Numbered from the stretch's first letter, positions 1 through 9,180 are shown. The stretch is DNA of 64,000 nt from JALNZF01 sp964447405 (GCA_964447405.1 CAYUSP010000001.1:806001-870000), one strand, 5' to 3'. Notes: generated by a model not told the origin, from the letters alone. Numbers and translations are program-made.

Positions 1-437
1 TCGACTCGCGCCGCGACATTCACCACGTCCCCGAATACGTCCTTTTCCTCGACAATGCCGAGTCCGGTGTTCAGCCCTATGCGGACGTGGATCATCTCGC
101 CCGCGGCGCTGGCCTTGTTGTAGTCGCGGAGCCTCAGTTGGATCTGCAGGGCGGCGCGTACACCGTCGGCCGGATCGTCGTATCGCGACATGGTGGCGTC
201 TCCGATAGTCTTGATCAGTACACCCTTGTTCTGTTCAATGCAGGGTATTACGATCTCGTTGTGCCTGTGGACCATCAGTCTGCCGTCCAGATCGCCGCGC
301 TGCTCATAGAACGACGTGGACCCCTTGATATCCGTGAACATGATGGTCACTCTGCGCTGAAACTCGGACCTCAAGACCTCGTCAAGCTTCATGCGCTCGG
401 CCAGGATCTTTTCGATATTTGTCTTTTTCTCGTCCAT
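1..437 (-). CDS. Class III adenylate/guanylate cyclase, C-terminus cut by window edge
   Basis: This is the N-terminal 145 codons of a class III nucleotide cyclase; the rest lies beyond the left edge. The catalytic domain begins almost at once (about residue 30). The visible motifs are FTDIKGST, with the first metal-binding Asp; LIKTIGDA, with the purine-selecting Lys and second metal Asp; and GDVVNVAAR, with the transition-state Asn and Arg. The Lys favours ATP, so cAMP is the likely product. The ATG at 437 is preceded by AAAGGAG at good spacing. It lies 57 bp downstream of a putative anti-sigma gene and an ECF sigma gene on the same strand, so the three probably form one operon. No N-terminal sensor is present; any sensor or membrane part would have to follow the cyclase domain, which is not visible here. 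Confidence 0.85.
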   Translation of the reverse strand, partial: MDEKKTNIEKILAERMKLDEVLRSEFQRRVTIMFTDIKGSTSFYEQRGDLDGRLMVHRHNEIVIPCIEQNKGVLIKTIGDATMSRYDDPADGVRAALQIQLRLRDYNKASAAGEMIHVRIGLNTGLGIVEEKDVFGDVVNVAARV

Positions 438-494
438 ACCGTTCTCCTTTGAAGGTTCACTGTCGCAGCAGTTCCAGACGCTCTGCTGTTAAAA

Positions 495-1139
495 CTATGT
501 CATGATCTTCAGCGACATTCTACCAGACTCTGCACCGCGCTTCCGTATCACCAGGTCATAGCTGCCCGGACCGACGTCCTCGAACTGTACTTTGCCGTCA
601 TCCACCTGGCCTGATCCCAACAGCCTCCCCAGAGAGAGCATCTCTATATGGAGGTTCCTGGCAAGCTTTCTGGACGCTCTCTCGCACACAGAAACTATGA
701 TATTGCATCTGCTTCCCCGCAGTTTTTCAATACTCATCTCCGCGGCTATATCGTCGAATGTCTTGGTCATAACAACCATTACGGATCCGGCAGGTTCGTT
801 CGCGCGCAGCGCGGGGACCAGCCCTGGATAGGAAAGCAGCACATCGCGGGAAGCCTGCAGCACTTTGAGGGTGCGCTCTGCGAGCGACAGTATCAGGTCC
901 CCGGCCCACGTCTCATGGTTTTGGAGCGAGATCGCCCTGTTCACCAGGTATTCCGGCGGATCAGTGTCAGGCTGATCGTCATTCAACTTCAGGATCATGC
1001 GTACCGTGGAAATAGCGGAACGACATCCTTCATGTTCAGCAAGATATCGGTCAGCCGCCTCACGATCCTTGGTGGAAAGCGCGTGGTCCAGATACTCGGC
1101 AATGTCGAGATCGCTTGCACAAAGATTCTTTAATGTCAT
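495..1139 (-). CDS. Putative anti-sigma factor (degenerate zinc-finger type)
   Basis: A 214-residue protein encoded directly downstream of an ECF sigma factor. The N-terminal 40 residues (CASDLDIAEYLDHAL, then HEGC) resemble the short helical HxxxCxxC anti-sigma domain. The second Cys of the usual CxxC is missing (CRSA), so zinc binding is doubtful. Residues 40-214 have no transmembrane segment and match no family I recognise; the C-terminal 60 residues look like a small beta-rich domain. Position and N-terminus suggest that it binds and restrains the neighbouring sigma factor in the cytoplasm. This is inference from context and weak sequence resemblance. Confidence 0.5.
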   Translation of the reverse strand: MTLKNLCASDLDIAEYLDHALSTKDREAADRYLAEHEGCRSAISTVRMILKLNDDQPDTDPPEYLVNRAISLQNHETWAGDLILSLAERTLKVLQASRDVLLSYPGLVPALRANEPAGSVMVVMTKTFDDIAAEMSIEKLRGSRCNIIVSVCERASRKLARNLHIEMLSLGRLLGSGQVDDGKVQFEDVGPGSYDLVIRKRGAESGRMSLKIMT

Positions 1140-1234
1140 ACGCTGCCCCTTTTCTATGGTATGTAGATGGATTACGGCGCCCCTCTGTTCCCGGGTGCCT
1201 TGTTACCGTATATGACGTATGAAGTGGATATTTC

Positions 1235-1855
1235 TTACAGGGATTGAGAATCTTTTATTTTTTCCACAAGCCTGTGTTTTCTTGTATAAAAAGCGGCAAG
1301 GGAAATCCCGAGTTCCCGGGCTGCGGCATCCGGACTGAGATTTCTCACATAAAGGAGGTCAAAAATCGCCTTGTCCTGGGAAGGAAGTGTGGAGAGTGTT
1401 TTAGCGAGCGCGTCAAGCTGCTGTTTCTTTATCAGTACAGTTTCAATGGTTTGCGTATTGTCGGCAAGAGTTTCAGCAAGCCCTTCGTGGTCTTCAATCG
1501 AGGATACTCTGCCCCGGTGTTGCATGCGCATGTAATCTATGGTCTTGTGGATCGTGACCACGGAAAGCCAGGTCGAGAGCGTGCTGGAATTTCTGCTTTG
1601 GAACTGTCTCAATTTTTTGAAATTGTCGTCCACAAGGGAAAGGAAGATAGTATTGAAAACTTCTTCTGCATCTTGAGAAGAGTAGCCGAAAGAGGTGGAT
1701 CGGAACGTCTTGTGAATAGCGCTCCAGATGAGCTTGGCGTAATTTCTTACAAAAAGTTCCCATGCGCCGCTGTCTTCGTTCGACAAGCAGCGTGAGAGCA
1801 GTTCTGCCTCTGAAATGTCATGCACCCTGGATGGCATTTTTTGTGCGCTCGACAC
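1235..1855 (-). CDS. ECF-family RNA polymerase sigma factor
   Basis: A 206-residue sigma-70 family protein of extracytoplasmic-function size. Region 2 lies around residues 40-115 (DAEEVFNTIFLSL, then STLSTWLSVVTIHKTIDYMR, the -10 recognition and core-binding helices). Region 4 lies around residues 150-200 (LPSQDKAIFDLLYVRNLS, then the helix-turn-helix AARELGISLAAFYTRKHRL). No region 1.1 or 3 is present. An internal Met (MPSRVHD, residue 7) is an alternative start. The adjacent downstream gene looks like its anti-sigma factor and the next is a nucleotide cyclase, so this is probably the first gene of a three-gene signalling operon. No cognate promoter could be assigned by eye. Confidence 0.85.
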   Translation of the reverse strand: MSSAQKMPSRVHDISEAELLSRCLSNEDSGAWELFVRNYAKLIWSAIHKTFRSTSFGYSSQDAEEVFNTIFLSLVDDNFKKLRQFQSRNSSTLSTWLSVVTIHKTIDYMRMQHRGRVSSIEDHEGLAETLADNTQTIETVLIKKQQLDALAKTLSTLPSQDKAIFDLLYVRNLSPDAAARELGISLAAFYTRKHRLVEKIKDSQSL

Positions 1856-2063
1856 GGAATATGCAATGGTACTTTTTCATCGGCAAGATGACACTGAGCA
1901 AGCAATGCAGGATTATGGCACAAATGCGGGGGGAAAGTCCATACCCATGCAAGGGTATTTTATGGCATGACAAGCAAGCTACAGATTATAATTTTCTTAA
2001 CTATTGATCACAGATTATATCTACGGTGATCATGCATCGAGAATCTTGCGGACACTGTCCTGG

Positions 2064-2639
2064 TTATGCGCGTACCTTCTTCAAAAGCCAGGCCATGTTC
2101 TTTCCCAGGTTCTTCATGGTCTGCACGCCTTCGGCGTCATTGCTCACCTCGCCCGGCAGCTTTCCCATGCCGATGTTCCAGTAGCTCGATCCGGGGATGA
2201 TCATATCACTGATCGTGAAAAAATAATTGAGTGAGTTGAAAACATTGATCGCGCCTGCGCGCCGGCATGCCACAACGCTTGCGCCTACTTTTCGCTTGTA
2301 CAGATCGGCATTCGCCCGCCCAACCATGCCGCAGCGCTCGATGACCGCCTTCATGCCTGCGGAAACATCGGCAAAATAGGTAGGAGAACCCAGGAGAATC
2401 CCGTCCGCGGCTATCATTTTTTCGATGCATTCGTTGATGATGTCCTTGTCCACATTGCACCGCTGGTTCTTCTTCTCAAAACATTTCATGCAGGCGATAC
2501 AGCCCTGCACCTGTTTCCCGGCAAGTTGATACAGCTCTGTCTCGATCCCTTCAGCCTTAAGTTCGTCGAGTACAATATTCAGAAGAATTGCGGTGTTCCC
2601 GTCTTTGCGTGCGCTGCCATTGAATGCGATGACCTTCAT
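2064..2639 (-). CDS. Iron-sulfur flavoprotein, NADPH-dependent FMN reductase fold
   Basis: A 191-residue flavodoxin-like protein starting MKVIAFNGSARKDGNT, whose SARKDGNT loop binds the FMN phosphate. A compact cysteine cluster follows at CIACMKC plus a Cys seven residues later (NQRC), the spacing of archaeal-type Isf iron-sulfur flavoproteins that place a 4Fe-4S cluster next to FMN. GSPTYFADVSAGMKAVIER is the second conserved flavodoxin block. The start at 2639 is chosen because GGAGGT sits seven bases upstream; the reading frame stays open 15 codons further but has no such site. It is probably a cytoplasmic electron-transfer protein; its partner is unknown and it stands alone between divergent neighbours. 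Confidence 0.8.
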   Translation of the reverse strand: MKVIAFNGSARKDGNTAILLNIVLDELKAEGIETELYQLAGKQVQGCIACMKCFEKKNQRCNVDKDIINECIEKMIAADGILLGSPTYFADVSAGMKAVIERCGMVGRANADLYKRKVGASVVACRRAGAINVFNSLNYFFTISDMIIPGSSYWNIGMGKLPGEVSNDAEGVQTMKNLGKNMAWLLKKVRA

Positions 2640-2810
2640 GATTACCTCCGTTTGTGATGATGTCGATGTTATATCACAAAACAAGTCATTTGAAAATAGC
2701 TATCGCGAAGTACGACATTCCGGCATCAGAAACGGCTTTACAATATTCCGGGGAGGGATTAAAATCACTTTAGTAAAGAATTAAATCCATGCAAAACACC
2801 AAGAATATTT

Positions 2811-2922
2811 TCGCGCAAAGCCGCAAAGTCGCAAAGAAAGTCGCAAGTAGCGTCAGACTTTTGGTTTTTAAGAACTTCTTATTTGTTTACGTTTTCTTTG
2901 GGCGCTTTGCGGCTTTGCGCGA
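2811..2922. repeat. Intergenic inverted pair of CGCAAAG(N) octamer arrays
   Basis: Two perfect 18-bp arms, TCGCGCAAAGCCGCAAAG at 2811-2828 and its reverse complement at 2905-2922, flank about 76 bp. The left array continues with further CGCAAAG units of period 8. This fills most of the 311-bp gap upstream of the first ABC permease. The transcript could form a long hairpin. The rest of the gap (2640-2810) shows nothing recognisable. Confidence 0.85.
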
Positions 2923-2950
2923 GATAATGCTTTTATCAGTTTGATATTCC

Positions 2951-5542
2951 ATGAACCTGACGAACCTGATCAAACATATCAGTTTAAAGCGCGTCCGGCT
3001 TCAGAAGGTCCATTCGCTCATGACCGTGGCCGGCATCAGCCTGGGAGTTGCCGCCATCGTGTCCATCGGCATCGTAAACAAGAGCGTGCTCCGTTCCTTC
3101 GAGGACTCGATCAACCGCGCAACAGGACGTGCGGTCCTTCAAGTGTCCGGAGCTGCTTCGGGTTTTCCCGAGAGTTTCCTTGACCGCGTACAGCAGGTGC
3201 CGGGTGTGGAATACGCCGTTCCGGTGATCGACACTCAGGGCATCCTGGTGAACGCGAAAGAAAAGTCGCTTATGATCCTGGGCGTGGATGTGCTGCAGGA
3301 CGGCAATATCCGCGATTATACGCTTTCCCAGGAAAATTCCGATATCCCCGATCCGCTCCTGTTCCTTGCCCGGCCTGATTCGATCCTGCTTACCCGGGAG
3401 CTGGCTGACCGGGAAGGCATCAAACTCGACCAAACCATACAGATCCAGACCGTACAGGGCATTCGTACCTTCCGCGTCCGCGGGCTTCTGAATCCCGAAG
3501 GCCCTGCCAAGATTGCATCAGGCAGCATCGCCATCATGGACTATCCAGCAGCCCAGATGGCCTTCGGCAAAGAGGGGCGGATCGACCGCATTGATGTAAG
3601 CCTGAGGCGCGGGGAACAGCTCGAAGCAGTTCGCGAACGGATCAGAAAAGCTTTGCCTGACGGGTACACGATCGCAACACCCGAAGGCCGGACAAAGCAG
3701 GTCGAACTCCTCATATCTCACTTCCAGAAGAATATCAACCTGATCAGCTTCATCGCCGTGTTTGTGGGCATGTATCTCATCTATAATGCTGTCTCGATCT
3801 CCGTGGTCCAGCGCAGGAAGGAGATCGGCATTTTACGCGCACTGGGCACAACACGGAGAGAGATCATCTCACTCTTTCTGGGTGAGACGTTTGTCATGGC
3901 CATCGTAGGCTCGGGAATTGGACTCGGCATAGGAATCCTGTTTGCCCGTTCTGCCGTCGGAGCAGTCGGCCAGACCGTATCAGAGCTTTACCTCAGGACC
4001 TCTATCACCGAGATATCTGTCTCATGGCCGAACCTCGCAATCGGGTTCTTCACCGGCATCATCGCCAGCCTTATTGCCGCGCTTTTCCCGGCACTCGCAA
4101 GCACCCGCATAACCCCGGTTTCGGCAATCCGCTCAGTCGCTTACTCAGAGGAAGGCCTGCTGTCCGGTACGCGGCTCAAGATCGCCTCCGGCGTTCTCGT
4201 CGCCCTCGCCGCGGGACTGCTCTTGCTCTACAGGAACTTTGACAGCTCGCCTGCGCTCCACAACAGCGCTGTTATGTTCACCGCGACGATCCTGCTGCTG
4301 CTCGGAATCTCCTTCGCAACACCCACCGCGCTCCAGGCTTTTCTTCTGTTCTTTCGCCGCGCTATATCACCTCGGTTAGGCGCTTCGGGAAGGCTGGCCG
4401 GGCTGAATCTGCAAAAGAACATAACCAGGAACGCGGTTGCTGCTGCGGCCATCTTTTACGGCATTTCGGTCTTTGTCAGCTCAGCGGGCATCATTTACAG
4501 CGCTAAACAATCCGTGATCGAATGGATCGACTCGTACGTGCGCGGGGACATCATCGTGACATCCGGCCATCCTATTGCCACCACCGGCTCGCAGAACATC
4601 CCCATGCCCGTAGAAATGTGGCAGGACATCGAAAAGGTTCCTGGCGTGCTCTCGGCCGATCCGTTTCGCAAGATCTACATCGACTATCACGGAAGAAGAA
4701 TCCTCCTGTTGACGCTCGATATCGAACGCCGGATGCGCTACAGTCCCTTCAAGGTCATGCAGGGCACCCGGGAAGACATGGTCCGTCTGCTTCCGAATCA
4801 GGACTACATCGCCGTGAACGAGGCCATAGCGACGCAGGAACATTTGAAGCCCGGGGACACCATGGTCCTGCCAACACCCGATGGCCCTGTTCCCTTTAAC
4901 GTTGCTGTCATCAATGTGGATTACAGCTCGGATTCAGGCTCAGTGCTCATGGACATGCATACCTACCGCCGCTACTGGAAGGAGCAGCTTGCTGATTCCT
5001 TCTCCATACGCGTTACGGACAAGGATCGGGTGTATCAGGTGCGCGACGAGATCGCCAGGAGGTTCGGGAGCGACCGCCAGCTCTTCGTCCTTCCCGCCCG
5101 TGAGTTCAAGAACGAGGTCCGCAAGATCATTGATCAGGGTTTCGCCGTGAACCACGCCATCAACATCATTACCATGACGATTGCCTGTCTCGGCATCATC
5201 GTAACCCTGCTCGCCTCTGTGCTCGAACGCACCCGCGAGATCGGTATCCTCCGGTCCATCGGGATGCTCAGGAGCCAGGTATCCCGCGTGGTTGTGCTCG
5301 AATCCATGCTCCTTGGCATAGTCGGCGGCATGCTGGGTGCCGGAGCCGGGATCATCATCGGATGGATGAGTCTTGAGGGTTTCTTAAAGGGCGACTACGG
5401 CGCGAGCATGGAGTATCACGTATACTATGCCTCGATTTTCTGGGCGCTCATCGTATCGACCACACTCTCAGCCCTGGCGGGTATCTACCCAGCAAGTCGT
5501 GCATCGAGAACCAATATCGTGGAAGCGCTTTCGTACGAATAG
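2951..5542 (+). CDS. ABC transporter permease, FtsX/LolC-like, 863 aa (paralog 1)
   Basis: A large permease of the FtsX family with two FtsX domains. The first transmembrane helix is at about residues 23-43. A long periplasmic MacB-type domain follows (about 45-255), then three helices at 260-400, with the coupling signature QRRKEIGILRALGTTRREI. A second helix and periplasmic domain cover about 450-735. The last three helices are at 735-855, with a second copy of the signature (TREIGILRSIGMLRSQV). It is strikingly similar along its whole length to the permease at 9177-11765. Such proteins work with a LolD/MacB-type ATPase in lipoprotein or hydrophobic-substrate export, or in envelope remodelling. 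It has no ATPase next to it, so it probably shares the one at 8494-9180. Confidence 0.85.
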   Translation: MNLTNLIKHISLKRVRLQKVHSLMTVAGISLGVAAIVSIGIVNKSVLRSFEDSINRATGRAVLQVSGAASGFPESFLDRVQQVPGVEYAVPVIDTQGILVNAKEKSLMILGVDVLQDGNIRDYTLSQENSDIPDPLLFLARPDSILLTRELADREGIKLDQTIQIQTVQGIRTFRVRGLLNPEGPAKIASGSIAIMDYPAAQMAFGKEGRIDRIDVSLRRGEQLEAVRERIRKALPDGYTIATPEGRTKQVELLISHFQKNINLISFIAVFVGMYLIYNAVSISVVQRRKEIGILRALGTTRREIISLFLGETFVMAIVGSGIGLGIGILFARSAVGAVGQTVSELYLRTSITEISVSWPNLAIGFFTGIIASLIAALFPALASTRITPVSAIRSVAYSEEGLLSGTRLKIASGVLVALAAGLLLLYRNFDSSPALHNSAVMFTATILLLLGISFATPTALQAFLLFFRRAISPRLGASGRLAGLNLQKNITRNAVAAAAIFYGISVFVSSAGIIYSAKQSVIEWIDSYVRGDIIVTSGHPIATTGSQNIPMPVEMWQDIEKVPGVLSADPFRKIYIDYHGRRILLLTLDIERRMRYSPFKVMQGTREDMVRLLPNQDYIAVNEAIATQEHLKPGDTMVLPTPDGPVPFNVAVINVDYSSDSGSVLMDMHTYRRYWKEQLADSFSIRVTDKDRVYQVRDEIARRFGSDRQLFVLPAREFKNEVRKIIDQGFAVNHAINIITMTIACLGIIVTLLASVLERTREIGILRSIGMLRSQVSRVVVLESMLLGIVGGMLGAGAGIIIGWMSLEGFLKGDYGASMEYHVYYASIFWALIVSTTLSALAGIYPASRASRTNIVEALSYE

Positions 5543-5555
5543 CGTGCGGATCGTG

Positions 5556-6812
5556 CTACGGCAGTACCTGACTGGTTCCGAGACCGGCCCTGATCGCGCG
5601 CACTCTTTCCACCACCGGAGGATGGGAATAGGTGAACGCGGCATAGAACGGATGAGGATGAAGGTTGGAAAGGTTTTCCGTGGACAGTTTTATCAATGCA
5701 GACGCCATTGCTTCAGGCTGCCCGGTCAGTTCCATGGCAAAGCGGTCAGACTCACGCTCATCCCTGCGTGACAGGTAAGCAAAAAGCGGCGTGAACGGAA
5801 ACATGACGATAGACCCCATGAATCCGAGGATCACCACCCTGGCATAGAATGAAACATCGGTCTGTCCGATTAATTCCGGAAGCCAGGTGGAATTGAGCAG
5901 CCGGAAAGAAAGATAGAGGCCGCAGAACGCCATCGCCTCGGTCATGATGATCCGCTTCAGCACATGTTTCTTCTTCCAATGGCCGACCTCGTGGGCCAGC
6001 ACCGCCAGTATTTCGTCCGGGCTCATTTGTGCGAGCAGCGTATCGAACAGCACGATTCGCTTCACCTTGCCGATGCCGGTGAAATAGGCGTTTGAGTGTT
6101 TGCTCCTCCTTGACGCGTCCATCTGGAACACACGGCTCACCCGGAGGCCCGCCTTTTCCATGAGCGATCGCATGCGCTCTTCCAGTCCTTCTATTGACAG
6201 CGGTTCGAACGTGAAGAAGAGCGGCTCGATCAGTACAGGCGAGATATACATAAGGAAGATGCTGATCACCAGAAAGAAGAGCCAAACCCAGAACCACCAC
6301 CAGGAAGGGCTCACGGTAATGATCCAGAGCGCACCGGCCACCATCGCCGCTCCGATAACGGTACCGATCGCGAGCCCTTTCAACAGGTCGGAGAACCAGA
6401 GCTTCAGGGTCATGGTGTTGAAACCGTATTTGTTCTCTATCTGAAACGTGCTGTACAGGCTGAAGGGAATGCCGATGATCGATTGTGCATAGGTCAGCAG
6501 CAGCACGAACAGGACTCCGTTCCCTATAAACGATCCTGTCAGATGCATGGCCCAGTTGTCATAGACCGCAAGAAGTCCGCCAAAGAGGAACAGGAGCAGG
6601 ACGATGTTGTCGAAGACCGATTCCAACAATCCGAACCTGCTCTGCTCAACGGTGTAATCGGACATCTTTGCAAGCGTTGCCGGGTCCACCGCTCCTGCAA
6701 GCTCCGGCGGCACCGTGTGGCCATGCTGCCTGAGGTGGCTGAGGTTCAGATATTTAAGCCAGTAGTTGAAAGCGATAACAGCGAGATACGCGGATAAGGC
6801 AAGGATGGTCAT
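5556..6812 (-). CDS. M48 family CAAX-protease-like membrane metallopeptidase (Ste24 type)
   Basis: A 418-residue integral membrane zinc protease. The catalytic motif HEVGH (in VLAHEVGHWKKKH) is at about residue 275, and the third zinc ligand lies in ERESDRFAME at about 355. At least six hydrophobic segments precede and follow the catalytic helix, and the N-terminal peptidase_M48_N region is present. These features match the Ste24/CAAX endopeptidase group, which in bacteria is linked to membrane-protein quality control. It is encoded convergently, 13 bp from the end of the first ABC permease, so the two share a terminator region but not a promoter. Its substrate cannot be inferred. Confidence 0.88.
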   Translation of the reverse strand: MTILALSAYLAVIAFNYWLKYLNLSHLRQHGHTVPPELAGAVDPATLAKMSDYTVEQSRFGLLESVFDNIVLLLFLFGGLLAVYDNWAMHLTGSFIGNGVLFVLLLTYAQSIIGIPFSLYSTFQIENKYGFNTMTLKLWFSDLLKGLAIGTVIGAAMVAGALWIITVSPSWWWFWVWLFFLVISIFLMYISPVLIEPLFFTFEPLSIEGLEERMRSLMEKAGLRVSRVFQMDASRRSKHSNAYFTGIGKVKRIVLFDTLLAQMSPDEILAVLAHEVGHWKKKHVLKRIIMTEAMAFCGLYLSFRLLNSTWLPELIGQTDVSFYARVVILGFMGSIVMFPFTPLFAYLSRRDERESDRFAMELTGQPEAMASALIKLSTENLSNLHPHPFYAAFTYSHPPVVERVRAIRAGLGTSQVLP

Positions 6813-6954
6813 ACGGCAATCATACAGGATTTCCAGTGGTCGTACAAAGAATAATTCACGTGGGTTGAATATCAGGATTTATGGATTGAGCGGCAATACG
6901 CCCTACTCAAACACAAATTTGCCACTTACTACTTGAATGAAATTCACCGATACG

Positions 6955-7692
6955 TTACCGGTGGATATCCGTTTCCACATCGGGCAGATGGGCCTGGGCA
7001 CCAAGCTTCTTCCTACTGTTGTAAATATGACTTGTAGGCGGACTCGGAGTATTAACCGTCTTTTTTTTATCCTCCGCGATCTGCTGATAATATTGCTGAG
7101 GACCCATTTGTCCCAGAACAGGGATCTCGAAAATATACAGGATGCTGACCATATACTCCTGTTTGAACTCTTCAGCGTTTATCTCTCCGAGATAGGGTGA
7201 ATAGATAGTCCCTTTGTGGCGAATGACCCAATGCAGCTTCCCTGCGATGCTGCCGTTCCCCTGTATGAACCAGACTTTCGGATAGTTGTAGTCAATATCT
7301 TCTTCACGACCGGATTCAAAGTCAAGCTCCCGCGCTCCCGGAATGGCGCGAAAATTGTCAACTTTGACCTTTCCGGATGGAAACCTCATATGACCTTGAT
7401 AACCAAGCATATCGAGGACGGTTTGTGCGCTGTCGGCGATGTGTCTTTGCGACTGATGTTTAATTATAATTTCCTGTATCTTATATTCAGCACACTCGGA
7501 AACAGCAACATATCCCCCTGCAAGGAGAAAACAGGTCCATAAAAGGACCTGCAGCTTTGCCGCGCCTGCAATGCGCACGAATTGCCGATGCACGGTAAAT
7601 CCGCGTAATTTCAGCGAGTGTTTGGTGCCAGATTTGAGAAAAGGCCAAATGGTTGTTGATAAGACACGGGAGCACAGAAGGAGAGCGTTCAT
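6955..7692 (-). CDS. Conserved hypothetical exported protein
   Basis: I do not recognise this 245-residue protein. A hydrophobic stretch at about residues 45-66 (LQVLLWTCFLLAGGYVAV) followed by SECAEY looks like a signal peptide. A GTG at 7593 (residue 34) would place it near the N-terminus and is a plausible alternative start. The mature part contains GSIAGKLHWVIRHKGTIYS and a polar C-terminus ending HLPDVETDIHR. No transmembrane segment follows the signal. It is transcribed away from padR; the 155-bp gap between them holds the padR promoter. No function is proposed. Confidence 0.55.
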   Translation of the reverse strand: MNALLLCSRVLSTTIWPFLKSGTKHSLKLRGFTVHRQFVRIAGAAKLQVLLWTCFLLAGGYVAVSECAEYKIQEIIIKHQSQRHIADSAQTVLDMLGYQGHMRFPSGKVKVDNFRAIPGARELDFESGREEDIDYNYPKVWFIQGNGSIAGKLHWVIRHKGTIYSPYLGEINAEEFKQEYMVSILYIFEIPVLGQMGPQQYYQQIAEDKKKTVNTPSPPTSHIYNSRKKLGAQAHLPDVETDIHR

Positions 7693-7794
7693 GGCGGCAT
7701 CTTACAATATTTCCCCTGGCAATCAAAGAGAAACGTCGGGTTCGTTGAACAAAAGGAAATCCCGGCAGACTACAAAACAATGCAAAAAATAACC

Positions 7795-7825
7795 TTGACT
7801 AGGAACCCTGAATTGTATATATACT
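7795..7825 (+). promoter_or_regulatory. padR promoter with palindrome over the -10
   Basis: TTGACT (7795-7800), a 17-bp spacer and TATATA (7818-7823) form a good sigma-70 promoter 24 bp before the padR start. The -10 lies inside the palindrome GTATATATAC (7816-7825). PadR-family repressors often bind AT-rich palindromes over their own promoter, so this is a candidate autoregulatory operator; that part is inference. Confidence 0.65.
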
Positions 7826-7847
7826 TTTATCTATTACAGGAGGATAT

Positions 7848-8390
7848 ATGTCAGTCAAGTACGCGATGCTCGGCATCCTTGCTGAAAAGGACCTGCACGG
7901 ATACGAACTGAAGAGCAGTTTTGATGAAAAGGTCGGCGAGTTCTGGAGCCTGAACTACGGCCAGATATACACCACTCTCGACCGTCTCGAAAAAGAAGAC
8001 CTCGTCACCCACGACCGCCAGTCCCAGGACAGGCGACCTGACCGCAAGATATTCAGTATCACCCGCAAAGGCAGGAAGGAACTGGACGAATGGTTATGTA
8101 CGCCCGTAAACCGGGTGCGCGCGCTGCGCGATGAGTTTTTCGTCAAGCTTGTGTTCATGGACAAGCACAATCCCGCTCCGGTTGTGGAGTTGATCGAGAA
8201 ACAGAAGGCGCTCTATCTTAAACAGATGAACCGGCTTACCCAGCAGAAGGTCGAGCTAAAAAAGAAACCGAAGGCGCCCGATGCTCTCACCACGGAACTG
8301 CTGATGGATGCGGGGCTGTTCCATGCCGAAGCGGACATCAAGTGGCTGACCTTGTGCGAGTCGAAGATAAAAGCAATTTCCAAGAAATAG
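7848..8390 (+). CDS. PadR family transcriptional regulator
   Basis: A 180-residue PadR regulator. The N-terminal winged helix contains the family hallmark MLGILAEKDLHGYELKSSF and GQIYTTLDRLEKEDLV, then RKIFSITRKGRKELDEWL in the wing. The C-terminal half (about 95-180) is the charged helical dimerisation domain typical of the Vir_act_alpha_C group. ACAGGAGG precedes the ATG. It sits directly upstream of an ABC ATPase and permease, and PadR proteins commonly repress adjacent exporters, so it probably controls this locus. Its inducer is unknown. Confidence 0.9.
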   Translation: MSVKYAMLGILAEKDLHGYELKSSFDEKVGEFWSLNYGQIYTTLDRLEKEDLVTHDRQSQDRRPDRKIFSITRKGRKELDEWLCTPVNRVRALRDEFFVKLVFMDKHNPAPVVELIEKQKALYLKQMNRLTQQKVELKKKPKAPDALTTELLMDAGLFHAEADIKWLTLCESKIKAISKK

Positions 8391-8403
8391 TGACATCTGA
8401 TCT

Positions 8404-8460
8404 GAATCGGTGAAACGGGGAACCGGCAGTAAATTCTCCGATTCTCCCCTTCCCCGGTTC
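8404..8460. repeat. Inverted pair of GAANCGGG octamer arrays
   Basis: Between padR and the ABC ATPase gene, GAATCGGTGAAACGGG then GAACCGG (8404-8426, period 8) faces an inverted array of the same type at 8438-8460. The two can pair imperfectly in the transcript. No T-run follows, so it does not look like a standard terminator. Confidence 0.6.
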
Positions 8461-8493
8461 ATACTCCCTTTCTGATTAAAAACGAGGTGACCT

Positions 8494-9180
8494 ATGATCG
8501 AACTGAAGAATGCCAGCAAGTCCTACCAGCAAGGCTCACGTGAAGTGCACGCGCTGCGAAACGTATCACTGAATATCAAAAAAGGCGAGTTCCTCTCGGT
8601 CATGGGGGCGAGCGGATCGGGCAAGAGCACGCTCCTAAACCTGATCGGCGGTTTGGACCAGCCCACCTCCGGAGAGATTTTCATCGATGACCGTCCGCTC
8701 CACGGCATTTCCGACGATGAGCTCACACTCATCAGGCGAAGGAGAGTGGGTTTCATTTTCCAGTTCTTCAACCTGCTCCCGATCCTCACCGCGGTCGAAA
8801 ACGTTAGCCTCCCCCTTTTACTTGAAGGCACTCCTTTTGCACAGATCCAGCCGAAAGCGGTCGAGCTGCTCACGAAGATGGGACTCGGTGAACGCGTTGA
8901 GCACCGTCCCGAGCAGCTTTCGGGCGGCGAAATGCAGCGAGTCGCGATTGCCCGGGCGCTCGTAACGAACCCTGCTGTCCTGCTTGCGGACGAACCCACA
9001 GGCAACCTTGATTCCCACACGAGCGAGGATATTTTCATGTTGCTCAAGTCCCTCCACGACCAGGGCCAGACTATCGTGATGGTGACGCACGATCCCCGCG
9101 CCGCTGCCTATGGTTCGCGCATTATAACGCTCAAGGATGGCGCGCTGTCGGAGGACATCTCCATCGGAGGGCGTGCATGA
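8494..9180 (+). CDS. ABC transporter ATP-binding protein, LolD/MacB type
   Basis: A 228-residue ATPase with Walker A GASGSGKST (about residue 36), the Q-loop FQFFNLLP, signature LSGGEMQR, Walker B VLLADEPTGNLD and H-loop MVTHD. The NLDSHT sequence after Walker B is typical of the LolD/MacB/FtsE branch. Its stop overlaps the start of the following permease by 4 bp (ATGA), implying translational coupling. It probably energises both FtsX-type permeases in this region, since only one ATPase gene is present. An RBS-like GAGGTGAC precedes the ATG. Confidence 0.92.
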   Translation: MIELKNASKSYQQGSREVHALRNVSLNIKKGEFLSVMGASGSGKSTLLNLIGGLDQPTSGEIFIDDRPLHGISDDELTLIRRRRVGFIFQFFNLLPILTAVENVSLPLLLEGTPFAQIQPKAVELLTKMGLGERVEHRPEQLSGGEMQRVAIARALVTNPAVLLADEPTGNLDSHTSEDIFMLLKSLHDQGQTIVMVTHDPRAAAYGSRIITLKDGALSEDISIGGRA

